This document shows positions 7,533 through 16,229 of a DNA stretch of 46,121 bases, one piece after another. The number at the start of each line of letters is the position of its first letter. The first letter of the stretch is position 1. Location: positions 1-46,121 of the forward strand of contig PWJC01000177.1 of assembly GCA_003560165.1 (NCBI GenBank). The letters are read 5' to 3'. The notes beneath the pieces are model-generated. The model made no database searches, was not told the DNA's origin, and was given only the letters and a program-made list of their open reading frames with translations. Source of the DNA: Bacteroidales bacterium. Its GTDB lineage: Bacteria; Bacteroidota; Bacteroidia; Bacteroidales; UBA7960. The position numbers and the translations under genes are program-made.

Positions 7533-10520
7533 ATGACCGAAGGGACCAAAACGCGAAGATTAAGCAAAGTTGCCAGGGAGTTCAATGTCGGATTGACCAC
7601 CATTGTCGAATTTCTGAACAAGAAGGGGATCGCTGTGGATAACAATCCCAACGCCAAGATCTCCGGCGAAGCCTATGAGTTGCTCTTTCAGGAGTTTCAA
7701 AGCGAGAAAACTCTGAAGGAGGCCAGTCGCAAGGCCGGATTGAACATCCTGAAGCGCGAAAGCATTTCGATGGATCAGGACGAAAGGGTAGCCAGGGAGA
7801 AAGAAGAGAAAAAGGCTGCCGATGAGGAACTCTTCATCAAAGACATGAAGGCGCCCGCTGCCGAAGAAAAGCCCATTGCCAAAAAAGCTGCCCCGGCCCC
7901 TGCAGAAATGGAAAAAGAGGAAAAGGAAGCCGGAAAAACAGAGGAGAAGCCCCCTATACCCGAAGCGGCCTCCGAAGCAGAAAAACCTCAGGCCCCCGTG
8001 CCGGAAGAAAAAGCTGCTGCGGCCGAAATCTCAAAAAGGCCTGCAGCAGAAAAGGAGGAGGAAGCTGCCGGTGAACAGGCCATAAGCCCGGAAGCCGCCG
8101 AAAAAACAGCCCTGGAAGAGTCTGCTATAGAGAAAGCAGACAAAACCGGCCTGAAGATTGTGGGCAGGATTGACCTCGATGAGGCCAAAACCGCCAGGAA
8201 GACAAAGAAAAAAGCCCCCCAAAAAGCCGCAGAAGAAGAAAAAAAGGAAGCCCCCGCTCCCCCCGGGGCCGGGGAAGAACCCCCTGCAGCTGCTGAAACG
8301 AAGGAAGCCGGAGCCGAAGAAGCAGCCGATGAACAAAAGGAAGGGCCGGAAAAGGACCATCACCGGACACAGTTCCGCAAACTGGATGGCCCGACCATCC
8401 TCGGAAAGATGGACCTGCCCGAACCCCGGGAGGCTGCCAAAAAACCGGTCGCCTCCTCTTCCGATACTGGAAAGGCCAAGAAGCGCAAGCGCAAGCGCAT
8501 CAAAAAGGATAAACCCCCGGAAGGCCAGCTGCCTCCGACCGATCAGAAAACCACCGGCACCGATACCGGCAGGGCCCGCAAGGGAGTCAGGAAAGACTAT
8601 GTCAGACCGGAGGTCTCGGAAGAGGAGATCTCCCGTCAGATCAGGGAAACACTGGCCAATCTGAGTGGTACCGGGAAGTCGAAAGCGGCCAAGTACCGCC
8701 GGATGAAACGCGATGTGCAGCAGCAGCAAAAGGAAAAGGAGCGCGAACAGGAAGTTACCGGACAGAAGGTGCTGCAGGTGACCGAATTCATCTCGGCCGC
8801 CGAACTGGCCAATATGATGAATATTTCGGTCAACGAGATCATTGCCACCTGTATGTCGCTGGGGTTGTTTGTATCGATCAACCAGCGCCTGGATGCAGAG
8901 ACCATCTCCATTGTTGCCGATGAATTCGGCTTTGATGTGGAGTTTGTCAGTGCCGACTCCCAGGAAGACCTAGTTGAGAAAGAACCCGAAGACCCGGCCA
9001 AATTGCGCGACCGTGCCCCCATTGTCACCGTGATGGGCCATGTGGATCATGGGAAGACCTCGCTGCTCGATCAGATCAGGCACTCCAACATCATTGCCGG
9101 AGAAGCAGGGGGCATCACCCAGCATATCGGTGCCTATGCCGTTAAGCTGGATAACGGGAAAACCATTACCTTTCTGGACACACCCGGACACGAAGCATTT
9201 ACCGCCATGCGGGCAAGAGGGGCCAAGGTAACCGACGTGGCCATCATCGTGGTAGCCGCCGACGACAGTGTCATGCCCCAGACCGTGGAAGCCATCAACC
9301 ACGCCCAGGCCGCCGGGGTTCCCATTGTTATTGCCATCAATAAGATAGACAAGGAGAACGCGGCTCCTGAAAAGGTCAAGGAAGGGCTGGCCAACATGAA
9401 CATACTTGTGGAAGACTGGGGTGGCAAATACCAGAGCCAGGAAATATCTGCCAAGGCAGGGCAGAACATCGAAGGCCTTCTGGAGAAAGTGCTGCTTGAG
9501 TCGGAAATGCTTGAACTGAAAGCCAACCCCTCAAAAAATGCCAGCGGAACTGTTATCGAGTCTGCCCTGGACAAGGGCAGGGGCTATGTATCCACCGTCC
9601 TGGTGCAAAACGGTACCCTGAAAGTTGGTGGCATCGTGGTGGCAGGTACTTCTCACGGCAAGGTGAAAGCGATGTTTAATGAAAGGGGCCACCGCATACA
9701 CGAAGCCGGCCCCTCGACCCCTGTCCTGATTCTCGGTCTCGACAGCGCCCCCCAGGCCGGAGACACCTTCAGGGTGGTCCAGTCGGAAAGTGAGGCCAAG
9801 ACCATCACCACCAAGCGGCAGCAACTGATCCGCGAACAGGGCCTGCGTACCCAGAAGCATATCACACTGGACGAAATCGGGCGGAGGATCGCCATCGGGG
9901 ACTTCAAGGAACTGAACATAATTGTGAAGGGCGATGTGGACGGCTCGGTCGAAGCCCTCAGCGATTCCCTGCTGAAACTGAGCTCCGACGAGATTCAGGT
10001 CAATATCATCCACAAGGCTGTAGGGCCAGTAACCGAAGGCGATGTATTGCTGGCCTCTGCTTCCAATGCCATCATTATCGGATTCCAGGTAAGGCCATCG
10101 GTGGCTGCCCGCAAACTTGCCGAAAATGAGCAGATCGATATCCGCCTTTACAGCATCATCTATAACGCCATCAATGAGATCAAATCGGCCATTGAAGGGA
10201 TGTTGTCGCCCGAAATTGAGGAAAAGGTGTTGGCCAACCTGGAGGTAAGGGAGGTATTCAAGATCACCAAGGTGGGTACCGTGGCGGGTTGTATGGTACT
10301 CGACGGGAAGATACAGAGAAATTCCAGCATCCGCCTGATCCGCGATGGCATTGTGGTGTATACGGGCAAACTGGGTTCATTGAAGCGTTTCAAGGAAGAC
10401 GTAAAGGAGGTGTCGGCCGGTTACGAATGCGGTCTCAATATTGAACGTTTCAACGATATCAAGGTAGGCGACATCATTGAGGCCTTCGAAACCATTGAGA
10501 TTGCGCGTAAACTCGATTGA
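7533..10520 (+). CDS. infB: Translation initiation factor IF-2
   Basis: The 995-residue GTPase delivers initiator tRNA to the 30S subunit. The N-terminal IF2N domain (residues 1-60) is followed by a long low-complexity linker (about 80-290) very rich in Glu, Lys, Ala and Pro, then a basic stretch and a second IF2N-like domain near 410-465. The GTPase motifs are G1 GHVDHGKT at 502-509, G2 [10 protein letters not shown]3 DTPGHE, G4 NKID and G5 SAKAG. Beta-barrel domains II and IV and the domain III core follow to the C-terminus. The length and linker fit Bacteroidota IF-2. It is the last gene of the rimP cluster, and pgi starts 50 bp later. Confidence 0.97.
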   Translation: MTEGTKTRRLSKVAREFNVGLTTIVEFLNKKGIAVDNNPNAKISGEAYELLFQEFQSEKTLKEASRKAGLNILKRESISMDQDERVAREKEEKKAADEELFIKDMKAPAAEEKPIAKKAAPAPAEMEKEEKEAGKTEEKPPIPEAASEAEKPQAPVPEEKAAAAEISKRPAAEKEEEAAGEQAISPEAAEKTALEESAIEKADKTGLKIVGRIDLDEAKTARKTKKKAPQKAAEEEKKEAPAPPGAGEEPPAAAETKEAGAEEAADEQKEGPEKDHHRTQFRKLDGPTILGKMDLPEPREAAKKPVASSSDTGKAKKRKRKRIKKDKPPEGQLPPTDQKTTGTDTGRARKGVRKDYVRPEVSEEEISRQIRETLANLSGTGKSKAAKYRRMKRDVQQQQKEKEREQEVTGQKVLQVTEFISAAELANMMNISVNEIIATCMSLGLFVSINQRLDAETISIVADEFGFDVEFVSADSQEDLVEKEPEDPAKLRDRAPIVTVMGHVDHGKTSLLDQIRHSNIIAGEAGGITQHIGAYAVKLDNGKTITFLDTPGHEAFTAMRARGAKVTDVAIIVVAADDSVMPQTVEAINHAQAAGVPIVIAINKIDKENAAPEKVKEGLANMNILVEDWGGKYQSQEISAKAGQNIEGLLEKVLLESEMLELKANPSKNASGTVIESALDKGRGYVSTVLVQNGTLKVGGIVVAGTSHGKVKAMFNERGHRIHEAGPSTPVLILGLDSAPQAGDTFRVVQSESEAKTITTKRQQLIREQGLRTQKHITLDEIGRRIAIGDFKELNIIVKGDVDGSVEALSDSLLKLSSDEIQVNIIHKAVGPVTEGDVLLASASNAIIIGFQVRPSVAARKLAENEQIDIRLYSIIYNAINEIKSAIEGMLSPEIEEKVLANLEVREVFKITKVGTVAGCMVLDGKIQRNSSIRLIRDGIVVYTGKLGSLKRFKEDVKEVSAGYECGLNIERFNDIKVGDIIEAFETIEIARKLD

Positions 10521-10523
10521 CAC

Positions 10524-10540
10524 GGCCGCTGTGTGCGGCC
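10524..10540 (+). other. GC hairpin between infB and pgi
   Basis: GGCCGC and GCGGCC are perfect arms around a 5-base loop just after the infB stop. No T run follows, so it is more likely a processing or mRNA-stabilising stem than a terminator. Confidence 0.4.
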
Positions 10541-10570
10541 TGCTGCAAACAGTGTAAAACCCTGCCGAAT

Positions 10571-11914
10571 ATGACCAGGCTGACGTTCGATTACCAACAC
10601 TCCGCCTCCTTTGTCTCCCGCAACGAGATCATGTTGTTTGAACGGGAGGTAGCCCTGCACCGGAAAGCTATTTACAATGGCCAGGGCGCCGGCAGTGATT
10701 TTCTTGGCTGGACCGGGCTCCCCCACGAGGCCGGGAGTGATTTGACCGACCGCCTGGAGTCGGATGCAAAAAAGATCAGGGCACAATCGGATGTGGTGGT
10801 GCTGGTGGGGATCGGGGGCTCGTACCTGGGCGCGCGCGCCGTGATCGAGGCCCTTTCGGGTGCCCTGCCTCCGAAAGCCGGTTGTTCTCAGGGGCCTTTG
10901 ATGCTGTATGCGGGTCACCATCTGGATGAGGATTACCTCGGTGAGTTGCTTGCCTTTCTGGACAACAAGGATTATTCGCTGATCGTTATCTCCAAGTCCG
11001 GTACCACCACCGAACCGGCCATTGCCTTCAGGCTGCTCAGGCAGCATTTGCAGGGAAAATACGGGGAGGCGGCTTCCGACAGAATCTTTGCCGTTACCGA
11101 TGCCTCAAAAGGCGCCCTGAAAACCCTCGCCGAAAAACATTCCTATGCCACATACGTCATTCCCGATGATGTGGGCGGCCGTTATTCGGTTTTGTCGCCC
11201 GTGGGACTGCTCCCGATCGCCGTTGCCGGACTGCCCGTCAGGGAGTTGTTGGCGGGCGCAGCCGGAATGTCCGACTTCCTGCGCAGGGAGGATTCGCTGA
11301 TGCAAAACCCGGCATCGCTGTATGCCGTGATCAGGAACATACTGTACAACAAGGGCAGGACCACCGAGATCCTTGCGGCCTATAATCCATCGCTTCGGTA
11401 CATGATCGAATGGTGGAAGCAGTTGTACGGTGAAAGCGAAGGGAAGGATGGCAAGGGCATCTTTCCTGCCGGGGCGGGGTTCACCACCGACCTCCATTCG
11501 ATGGGCCAGTACATCCAGGACGGGCTCAGGACAATCTTCGAAACGGTGATCAGGGTGGATCAGCCCTCAGGGAAAGTGGTTATCCCCCACGATGAGGACG
11601 ATCAGGACGGGCTGAACTACATCACCGGCAAACGCCTTAGCCATGTTAACCACATGGCCCTGAAGGGGACCATGATGGCACATACTGAAGGCGGGGTGCC
11701 CAACCTCATGATCAACCTGCCCCTTATCAATGCCCATACCCTGGGCGAACTGATCTATTTCTTTGAGATGGCTTGTGCCATCAGCGGTTACATACTCGGG
11801 ATAAATCCCTTTGATCAGCCCGGAGTGGAGGCATACAAAAAGAATATGTTCGCCCTGCTGGAAAAACCGGGATTCGAAGACCTGACAGAAAAACTGAAGA
11901 AAAAGCTCAGGTAG
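10571..11914 (+). CDS. pgi: Glucose-6-phosphate isomerase
   Basis: The 447-residue product interconverts glucose 6-phosphate and fructose 6-phosphate in glycolysis and gluconeogenesis. Visible signatures are the phosphate-binding segments GIGGSYLGARAVIEAL near residue 80 and SKSGTTTEPAIAFR near 140, the GGRYSVLSPVGLLP motif near 205, and the C-terminal GVEAYKKNMFALL stretch with the conserved Lys. The length matches the shorter Bacillus-like class rather than the 550-residue E. coli class. The ATG at 10571 is chosen because the frame upstream reads through the infB end and lacks family similarity. The gene ends 2 bp from the convergent tdk stop. Confidence 0.96.
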   Translation: MTRLTFDYQHSASFVSRNEIMLFEREVALHRKAIYNGQGAGSDFLGWTGLPHEAGSDLTDRLESDAKKIRAQSDVVVLVGIGGSYLGARAVIEALSGALPPKAGCSQGPLMLYAGHHLDEDYLGELLAFLDNKDYSLIVISKSGTTTEPAIAFRLLRQHLQGKYGEAASDRIFAVTDASKGALKTLAEKHSYATYVIPDDVGGRYSVLSPVGLLPIAVAGLPVRELLAGAAGMSDFLRREDSLMQNPASLYAVIRNILYNKGRTTEILAAYNPSLRYMIEWWKQLYGESEGKDGKGIFPAGAGFTTDLHSMGQYIQDGLRTIFETVIRVDQPSGKVVIPHDEDDQDGLNYITGKRLSHVNHMALKGTMMAHTEGGVPNLMINLPLINAHTLGELIYFFEMACAISGYILGINPFDQPGVEAYKKNMFALLEKPGFEDLTEKLKKKLR

Positions 11915-11916
11915 GT

Positions 11917-12492
11917 TTAGCCCCTCTCCCTGCCAAAACAACTCCGGCAAAGGGGCTCGTAGGCCTCCTGCTCGCCCAGCACCACCAGCTTTTCTTCCTT
12001 GATGGTGCGGTGAGAATACTGGGCCAGTGAACCGCACTTGACGCAAACGGCATGCACCTTGGTGATGTATTCGGCCGTGGAAAGCAGGGCAGGTATGGGC
12101 CCGAAGGGTTTCCCGGTGAAGTCCATATCGAGCCCGGCCACAATTACCCGGACGCCCTGGTTGGCGAGCTGGTTGCATACTTCGGGCAGCCCCGCATCGA
12201 AAAACTGGGCTTCGTCTATGCCCACCACATCCACATTGTTGGCCAGCAAAAGAATATTGCCCGATGCAGGCACCGGGGTTGAAAGGATCTCGTTGGCATC
12301 GTGCGAAACCACCTTTTCGTCGTCGTACCTGGTGTCTATTCCGGGTTTGAATATCTCGACATTCAGCCTGGCTATTCGCGCCCGCTTCAAACGGCGTATC
12401 AGTTCCTCGGTTTTGCCGGAGAACATGCTGCCGCAGATAACTTCAATCCAGCCACGGCGTCTGGACCGGTCCACTTCGTTTTCGAGAAACAT
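11917..12492 (-). CDS. tdk: Thymidine kinase
   Basis: The 191-residue type II thymidine kinase phosphorylates thymidine to dTMP in the salvage pathway. The P-loop GSMFSGKT sits at residues 21-28, the DEAQFFD motif with the catalytic Glu lies near 95, and the flexible lasso loop near 120-150 precedes two zinc-binding Cys pairs, CVKC and CRSC. All the usual residues are present. It is transcribed from its own promoter at 12551-12558, converges on pgi and diverges from the gene at 12621. Confidence 0.96.
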   Translation of the reverse strand: MFLENEVDRSRRRGWIEVICGSMFSGKTEELIRRLKRARIARLNVEIFKPGIDTRYDDEKVVSHDANEILSTPVPASGNILLLANNVDVVGIDEAQFFDAGLPEVCNQLANQGVRVIVAGLDMDFTGKPFGPIPALLSTAEYITKVHAVCVKCGSLAQYSHRTIKEEKLVVLGEQEAYEPLCRSCFGRERG

Positions 12493-12550
12493 CAGAAGGC
12501 CTTGCTTTGGGTTGGCCGGCCGGAGCCCGGCATCATTTTACTGCGCCCCA

Positions 12551-12558
12551 CAAAAATA
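12551..12558 (-). promoter_or_regulatory. -7 box of tdk
   Basis: The minus strand reads TATTTTTG, an exact TAnnTTTG match, 58 bases before the tdk start codon. No convincing -33 box is visible. Confidence 0.55.
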
Positions 12559-12620
12559 ATCAATAACTTTACACCGTTTTGAATTGCCGAGCACAATCAT
12601 TTATAAACCCTATCTTTTTT

Positions 12621-13589
12621 ATGGACCACACTCAAGTAAAAGAACAGATCGTACGCCTTCTGGAAGACATTGTAAGCAGGACAAACCACATCAATGCCCG
12701 GTATTCCGGACCTGAGCTATTCATGGAGATAGACCTGGTCAAAGACGATATGCGGCTGCTCTACCGGCAGTTCGAACTGCTGAAAGCCGCTTCAGATCAG
12801 GAAGGGGAAATCCCGGGAAATAACCGTAAGTCAACACTTCACACTCAGCCGGTATCCCGCACAATGGTCGATCCCGGCCCGGGGTCAGACAGGCCACACA
12901 CCGGTATAAGGCAGGGAGAGACCCGGGGTGGGAAACAGGAAGCGGATAAGGGCAAAGAGGAAAAACTGCCGGAAGAGGAGCTATCTGCCCCTACTCCCAA
13001 GCAAGCCCCCGTGGTTGAAACAGAGGCCCGGACCCCGCCGCCACAGGAAAAGAACCTGTCTGAAGCGGCAGGAACGAAGGCAGAATCCATCGGGATAGAA
13101 GCGGGCGAGCCTGCCCCCAGACAACCGGCCCCCCAACCTCCGGTGCCCGAGATAAAAGCCAGGTCGGCCTTTTCTGATCAGCCGCCCCCCCCTGCCACCG
13201 GCAAGAAAACGGTCATCGACAAATTGTCGCCCGAGGGCAACAAAACCATCGGCGACCTGTTTGTCCAGGACGACAATTCGGTGCATCAGCGGCTTTCCGG
13301 ACAAAAGACCGACCGCAGCATCGGGGCAAGGATGCAGCAACACCCCATCTCCAGCCTGAAGGATGCCATCGGGGTCAATGAGAAATTTTTGTTTATCAAC
13401 GAATTGTTCGATGGGGACATACAGGCCTATCATGACGCCATTGCCCGTTTGAACGAAGCTGCAGATGTGAAGGCTGCCTTCGATACCCTGAATGCCCTTG
13501 GCAGGGAGTTCTCGTGGGATGCCGGCCGTTCGTCGGCAACCATCGAAATGCTGGCCAATTTTGTGCAGCGCAGGTATATGGGCAGCTAA
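12621..13589 (+). CDS. Conserved Bacteroidota protein of unknown function
   Basis: The 322-residue soluble protein has three parts. Residues 1-70 form a helical N-terminus. Residues 75-205 are a Pro/Glu/Lys-rich low-complexity linker. Residues 205-322 form a compact helical domain with the phrases IGDLFVQDDNSVHQRL, DAIGVNEKFLFINELF and the ending FVQRRY. I recall the C-terminal domain as a family found throughout Bacteroidota and annotated only as hypothetical. The first ATG of the longer frame (12579) would start inside the tdk promoter region, so 12621 is preferred. rsmI starts 11 bp after the stop, so the two are likely cotranscribed. Confidence 0.85.
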   Translation: MDHTQVKEQIVRLLEDIVSRTNHINARYSGPELFMEIDLVKDDMRLLYRQFELLKAASDQEGEIPGNNRKSTLHTQPVSRTMVDPGPGSDRPHTGIRQGETRGGKQEADKGKEEKLPEEELSAPTPKQAPVVETEARTPPPQEKNLSEAAGTKAESIGIEAGEPAPRQPAPQPPVPEIKARSAFSDQPPPPATGKKTVIDKLSPEGNKTIGDLFVQDDNSVHQRLSGQKTDRSIGARMQQHPISSLKDAIGVNEKFLFINELFDGDIQAYHDAIARLNEAADVKAAFDTLNALGREFSWDAGRSSATIEMLANFVQRRYMGS

Positions 13590-13600
13590 TTGACCGGGAA

Positions 13601-14275
13601 ATGTCAAAGATGTACGTAGTTCCCACACCCGTGGGCAATCTGGAAGACATGACGTTGCGGGCCATCGGCACACTCCGCGAGGCCGACCTTGTGCTGACAG
13701 AGGATACCCGGCATACGGGCAGGCTGCTCAGGCATTTCGACCTGACAGTAAAAATGATGGCCTATCATCAGCACAACGAGCACAAGGTTCTTCCCTCCCT
13801 GATCGATAAATTAAGATCGGGAGAACGCATTGCCCTGGTCAGCGATGCCGGAACGCCTGGTATTTCCGATCCCGGTTTCCTCATTGTACGGCAGTGCATT
13901 CGCGAAGGCATCGGGGTGGTGGTCCTTCCAGGGGCAACGGCCTTTGTGCCCGCCCTCATCGGTAGCGGATTGCCCTGCGAACGTTTTTGTTTTGAAGGGT
14001 TTTTGCCGGTCAAAAAAGGGCGTAAAACCCGGCTTGAATCCCTGGCGGGCGAGAGCCGGACCATGGTGTTCTACGAATCTCCCCACCGGTTGTTAAAGAC
14101 CCTGAACGATATGTCGGCCTTTTTCGGTCCCGGCCGGCAGGGCTGTGTGTCGCGCGAGATCAGCAAGCTGTACGAAGAACACCTAAGGGGTAGCCTGCAG
14201 GAACTCATTGATGTGTTTGAAAAAAGAAACATTAAGGGAGAGATCACCATCGTGGTGGCCGGTCTAGCTGTCTAG
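13601..14275 (+). CDS. rsmI: 16S rRNA (cytidine-1402-2'-O)-methyltransferase RsmI
   Basis: The 224-residue SAM-dependent enzyme methylates the ribose of C1402 in 16S rRNA. The signatures are [16 protein letters not shown] at the N-terminus, [16 protein letters not shown] near 40, YHQHNE near 65, and the SAM-site segment [14 protein letters not shown] near 85, followed by [17 protein letters not shown]. The protein stops before the C-terminal helical domain of E. coli RsmI (286 residues), as is common in this phylum. ATG 13601 gives the standard family start. The last 12 bp overlap the convergent lepA end. Confidence 0.95.
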   Translation: MSKMYVVPTPVGNLEDMTLRAIGTLREADLVLTEDTRHTGRLLRHFDLTVKMMAYHQHNEHKVLPSLIDKLRSGERIALVSDAGTPGISDPGFLIVRQCIREGIGVVVLPGATAFVPALIGSGLPCERFCFEGFLPVKKGRKTRLESLAGESRTMVFYESPHRLLKTLNDMSAFFGPGRQGCVSREISKLYEEHLRGSLQELIDVFEKRNIKGEITIVVAGLAV

Positions 14276-16054
14276 CTTGAGCACCGCCATAAAGGCCTGC
14301 TGTGGCACCTCTACATTCCCTACCTGCCGCATCTTTTTCTTGCCTTTTTTCTGCTTTTCGAGCAGTTTTCGTTTCCTGGTGATGTCGCCCCCATAACATT
14401 TGGCCGTTACGTCTTTGCGAAGGGCCTTGACCGTTTCCCGGGCTATGATCTTTGATCCGATACCCGCCTGTATGGCGATGTCGAATTGCTGGCGGGGGAT
14501 GAGTTCGCGCAGCTTGGAGCAGATTCGTTTCCCGAAATCATAGGCATTGTCCCGGTGTATCAGGGCCGAGAGCGCATCAACATGTTCGCCGTTGAGCAGG
14601 ATGTCGAGCTTGATCAGGTTCGACTGCCGGTAGCCGGTGGGGTGGTAATCGAAAGAGGCATATCCCCGTGAGATGGTTTTCAGCCGGTCGTAAAAGTCGA
14701 ACACGATCTCAGACAACGGCATTTCAAAGGTAAGTTCCACCCTGTCGGTGGTAAGGTAAACCTGATTTTTCACCACCCCCCTGTTGTCGAGGCACAGTTT
14801 CATGACCGCACCCACGTAATCGGTTTTGGTAATGATCTGTGCCGATATATAGGGCTCCTCGATCTGATCCAGCTCGCCCGGGCCGGGCAGATCGGATGGG
14901 TTGTTCACCACCTTCATTACTCCGCGTGTGGTATAGGCGCGGTAGGACACATTGGGCACGGTATTGATCACCGTCATGTCAAATTCCCGCTCGAGGCGCT
15001 CCTGTACGATCTCCATGTGCAGCATCCCGAGGAATCCGCAACGGAAGCCAAACCCAAGTGCGGCCGAAGATTCGGGTTCAAAAGTCAGGGAGGCATCGTT
15101 CAGCTGCAGTTTTTCCATGGCAGACCTCAGGTCTTCGAAATCTTCGGTGTCGACAGGATAGATGCCGGCAAAAACCATGGGTTTGACATTTTCAAAACCT
15201 TTGACCGCCTCAGGAGTGGGCCTGTCTACATGGGTGATGGTATCGCCCACTTTGACTTCCCTGGCATCCTTGATGCCCGAAATGATGTAGCCCACGTCAC
15301 CTGCCGATATGGCCTTTCTGGGTTGCTGGCTTATCTTGAGTATGCCCACCTCATCGGCATGGTACTGCTTTTTGGTGTTCATGAACTGCACATGATCGCC
15401 CTGGCCGATCCTCCCGTGTTTTACCCTGAAATAGGCCACTACCCCCCGGTAGGCATTGTAGATCGAATCGAATATGAGGGCCTGAAGGGGAGCGTCGGGA
15501 TTGCCCGCGGGAGGAGGGATGCGTTCAACGATGGCTTTCAGGATGTCTTCAACCCCCATGCCCATTTTGCCACTGGCCGGGATGATCTCTCCCGGATCGC
15601 ATCCGATCAGGTCGACGATCTGGTCGCTCACCTCGTCGGGCATGGCCCCGGGCAGGTCCATTTTGTTCAGTACGGGAATGATCACCAGGTCGTGCTCCAG
15701 GGCCAGGTAGAGGTTGGATATGGTTTGGGCCTCGATGCCCTGCGAAGCATCTACAATGAGCAGTGCCCCTTCGCATGCGGCAATGGAACGTGACACCTCG
15801 TAACTGAAGTCGACATGTCCGGGGGTGTCGATGAGGTTCAGCACGTATGGCACTCCCTCCAGGACATAGTCCATCTGTATGGCGTGGCTTTTTATGGTAA
15901 TGCCCCGTTCTCTTTCCAGATCCATGTTGTCAAGGACCTGGTCCTTGAAATCCCTTTCGGTGATCGTGTTGGTCATCTGCAGCATCCGATCGGCCAGGGT
16001 GCTTTTGCCGTGGTCGATATGGGCAATGATGCAAAAATTCCGGATGTGTTTCAT
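14264..16054 (-). CDS. lepA: Elongation factor 4 (LepA), ribosomal GTPase
   Basis: The 596-residue translational GTPase is a LepA/EF4 by its domain order and C-terminus. The G1 motif AHIDHGKST is near residue 10, G2 RGITIKSHA near 52, G3 DTPGHVDF near 77, G4 NKMD near 130 and G5 SGKMG. The EF-G-like domains III and V follow, then the LepA-specific domain with GYASFDYH, and the end [23 protein letters not shown] chose the ATG at 16054; an in-frame TTG 9 bases upstream overlaps the predicted -7 box. The stop overlaps rsmI, converging from the other side. Confidence 0.97.
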   Translation of the reverse strand: MKHIRNFCIIAHIDHGKSTLADRMLQMTNTITERDFKDQVLDNMDLERERGITIKSHAIQMDYVLEGVPYVLNLIDTPGHVDFSYEVSRSIAACEGALLIVDASQGIEAQTISNLYLALEHDLVIIPVLNKMDLPGAMPDEVSDQIVDLIGCDPGEIIPASGKMGMGVEDILKAIVERIPPPAGNPDAPLQALIFDSIYNAYRGVVAYFRVKHGRIGQGDHVQFMNTKKQYHADEVGILKISQQPRKAISAGDVGYIISGIKDAREVKVGDTITHVDRPTPEAVKGFENVKPMVFAGIYPVDTEDFEDLRSAMEKLQLNDASLTFEPESSAALGFGFRCGFLGMLHMEIVQERLEREFDMTVINTVPNVSYRAYTTRGVMKVVNNPSDLPGPGELDQIEEPYISAQIITKTDYVGAVMKLCLDNRGVVKNQVYLTTDRVELTFEMPLSEIVFDFYDRLKTISRGYASFDYHPTGYRQSNLIKLDILLNGEHVDALSALIHRDNAYDFGKRICSKLRELIPRQQFDIAIQAGIGSKIIARETVKALRKDVTAKCYGGDITRKRKLLEKQKKGKKKMRQVGNVEVPQQAFMAVLKLDS

Positions 16055-16060
16055 AGCTTG

Positions 16061-16068
16061 CAAAAGTA
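16061..16068 (-). promoter_or_regulatory. -7 box of lepA, very close to the start codon
   Basis: The minus strand reads TACTTTTG, an exact match to TAnnTTTG. Only six bases separate it from the lepA ATG, so the predicted transcript would be leaderless or nearly so. Confidence 0.5.
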
Positions 16069-16200
16069 CAATTAAAAACCCAATGTTTGCACTTTAACAC
16101 AGTTGTTCGAAAGCCGGGAAACAGGCCTTTGGATTTTTGCGTACTTTTGAAACCAGACTGGCCGTAAAATAAAACAGCCGGGTTTTGCGTACTCTTTGCA

Positions 16201-16208
16201 TATTTTTG
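16201..16208 (+). promoter_or_regulatory. -7 box of the T9SS cargo gene
   Basis: TATTTTTG matches TAnnTTTG and lies 21 bases before the ATG at 16230. A second match, TACTTTTG, is at 16142-16149, and TTTTGCGTACT occurs before or within both sites, so this may be a duplicated promoter. Confidence 0.5.
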
Positions 16209-16229
16209 AATGTAATACCATATTTTCCA

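Noticed and set aside
8158-8664. Pro/Lys-rich forward frame inside infB
   Set aside because: Out-of-frame reading of the same low-complexity linker.
8031-8729. Minus-strand frame opposite the IF-2 linker
   Set aside because: It arises from the Glu/Lys/Ala-rich low-complexity linker of infB, which gives Phe/Leu/Gly-rich antisense text.
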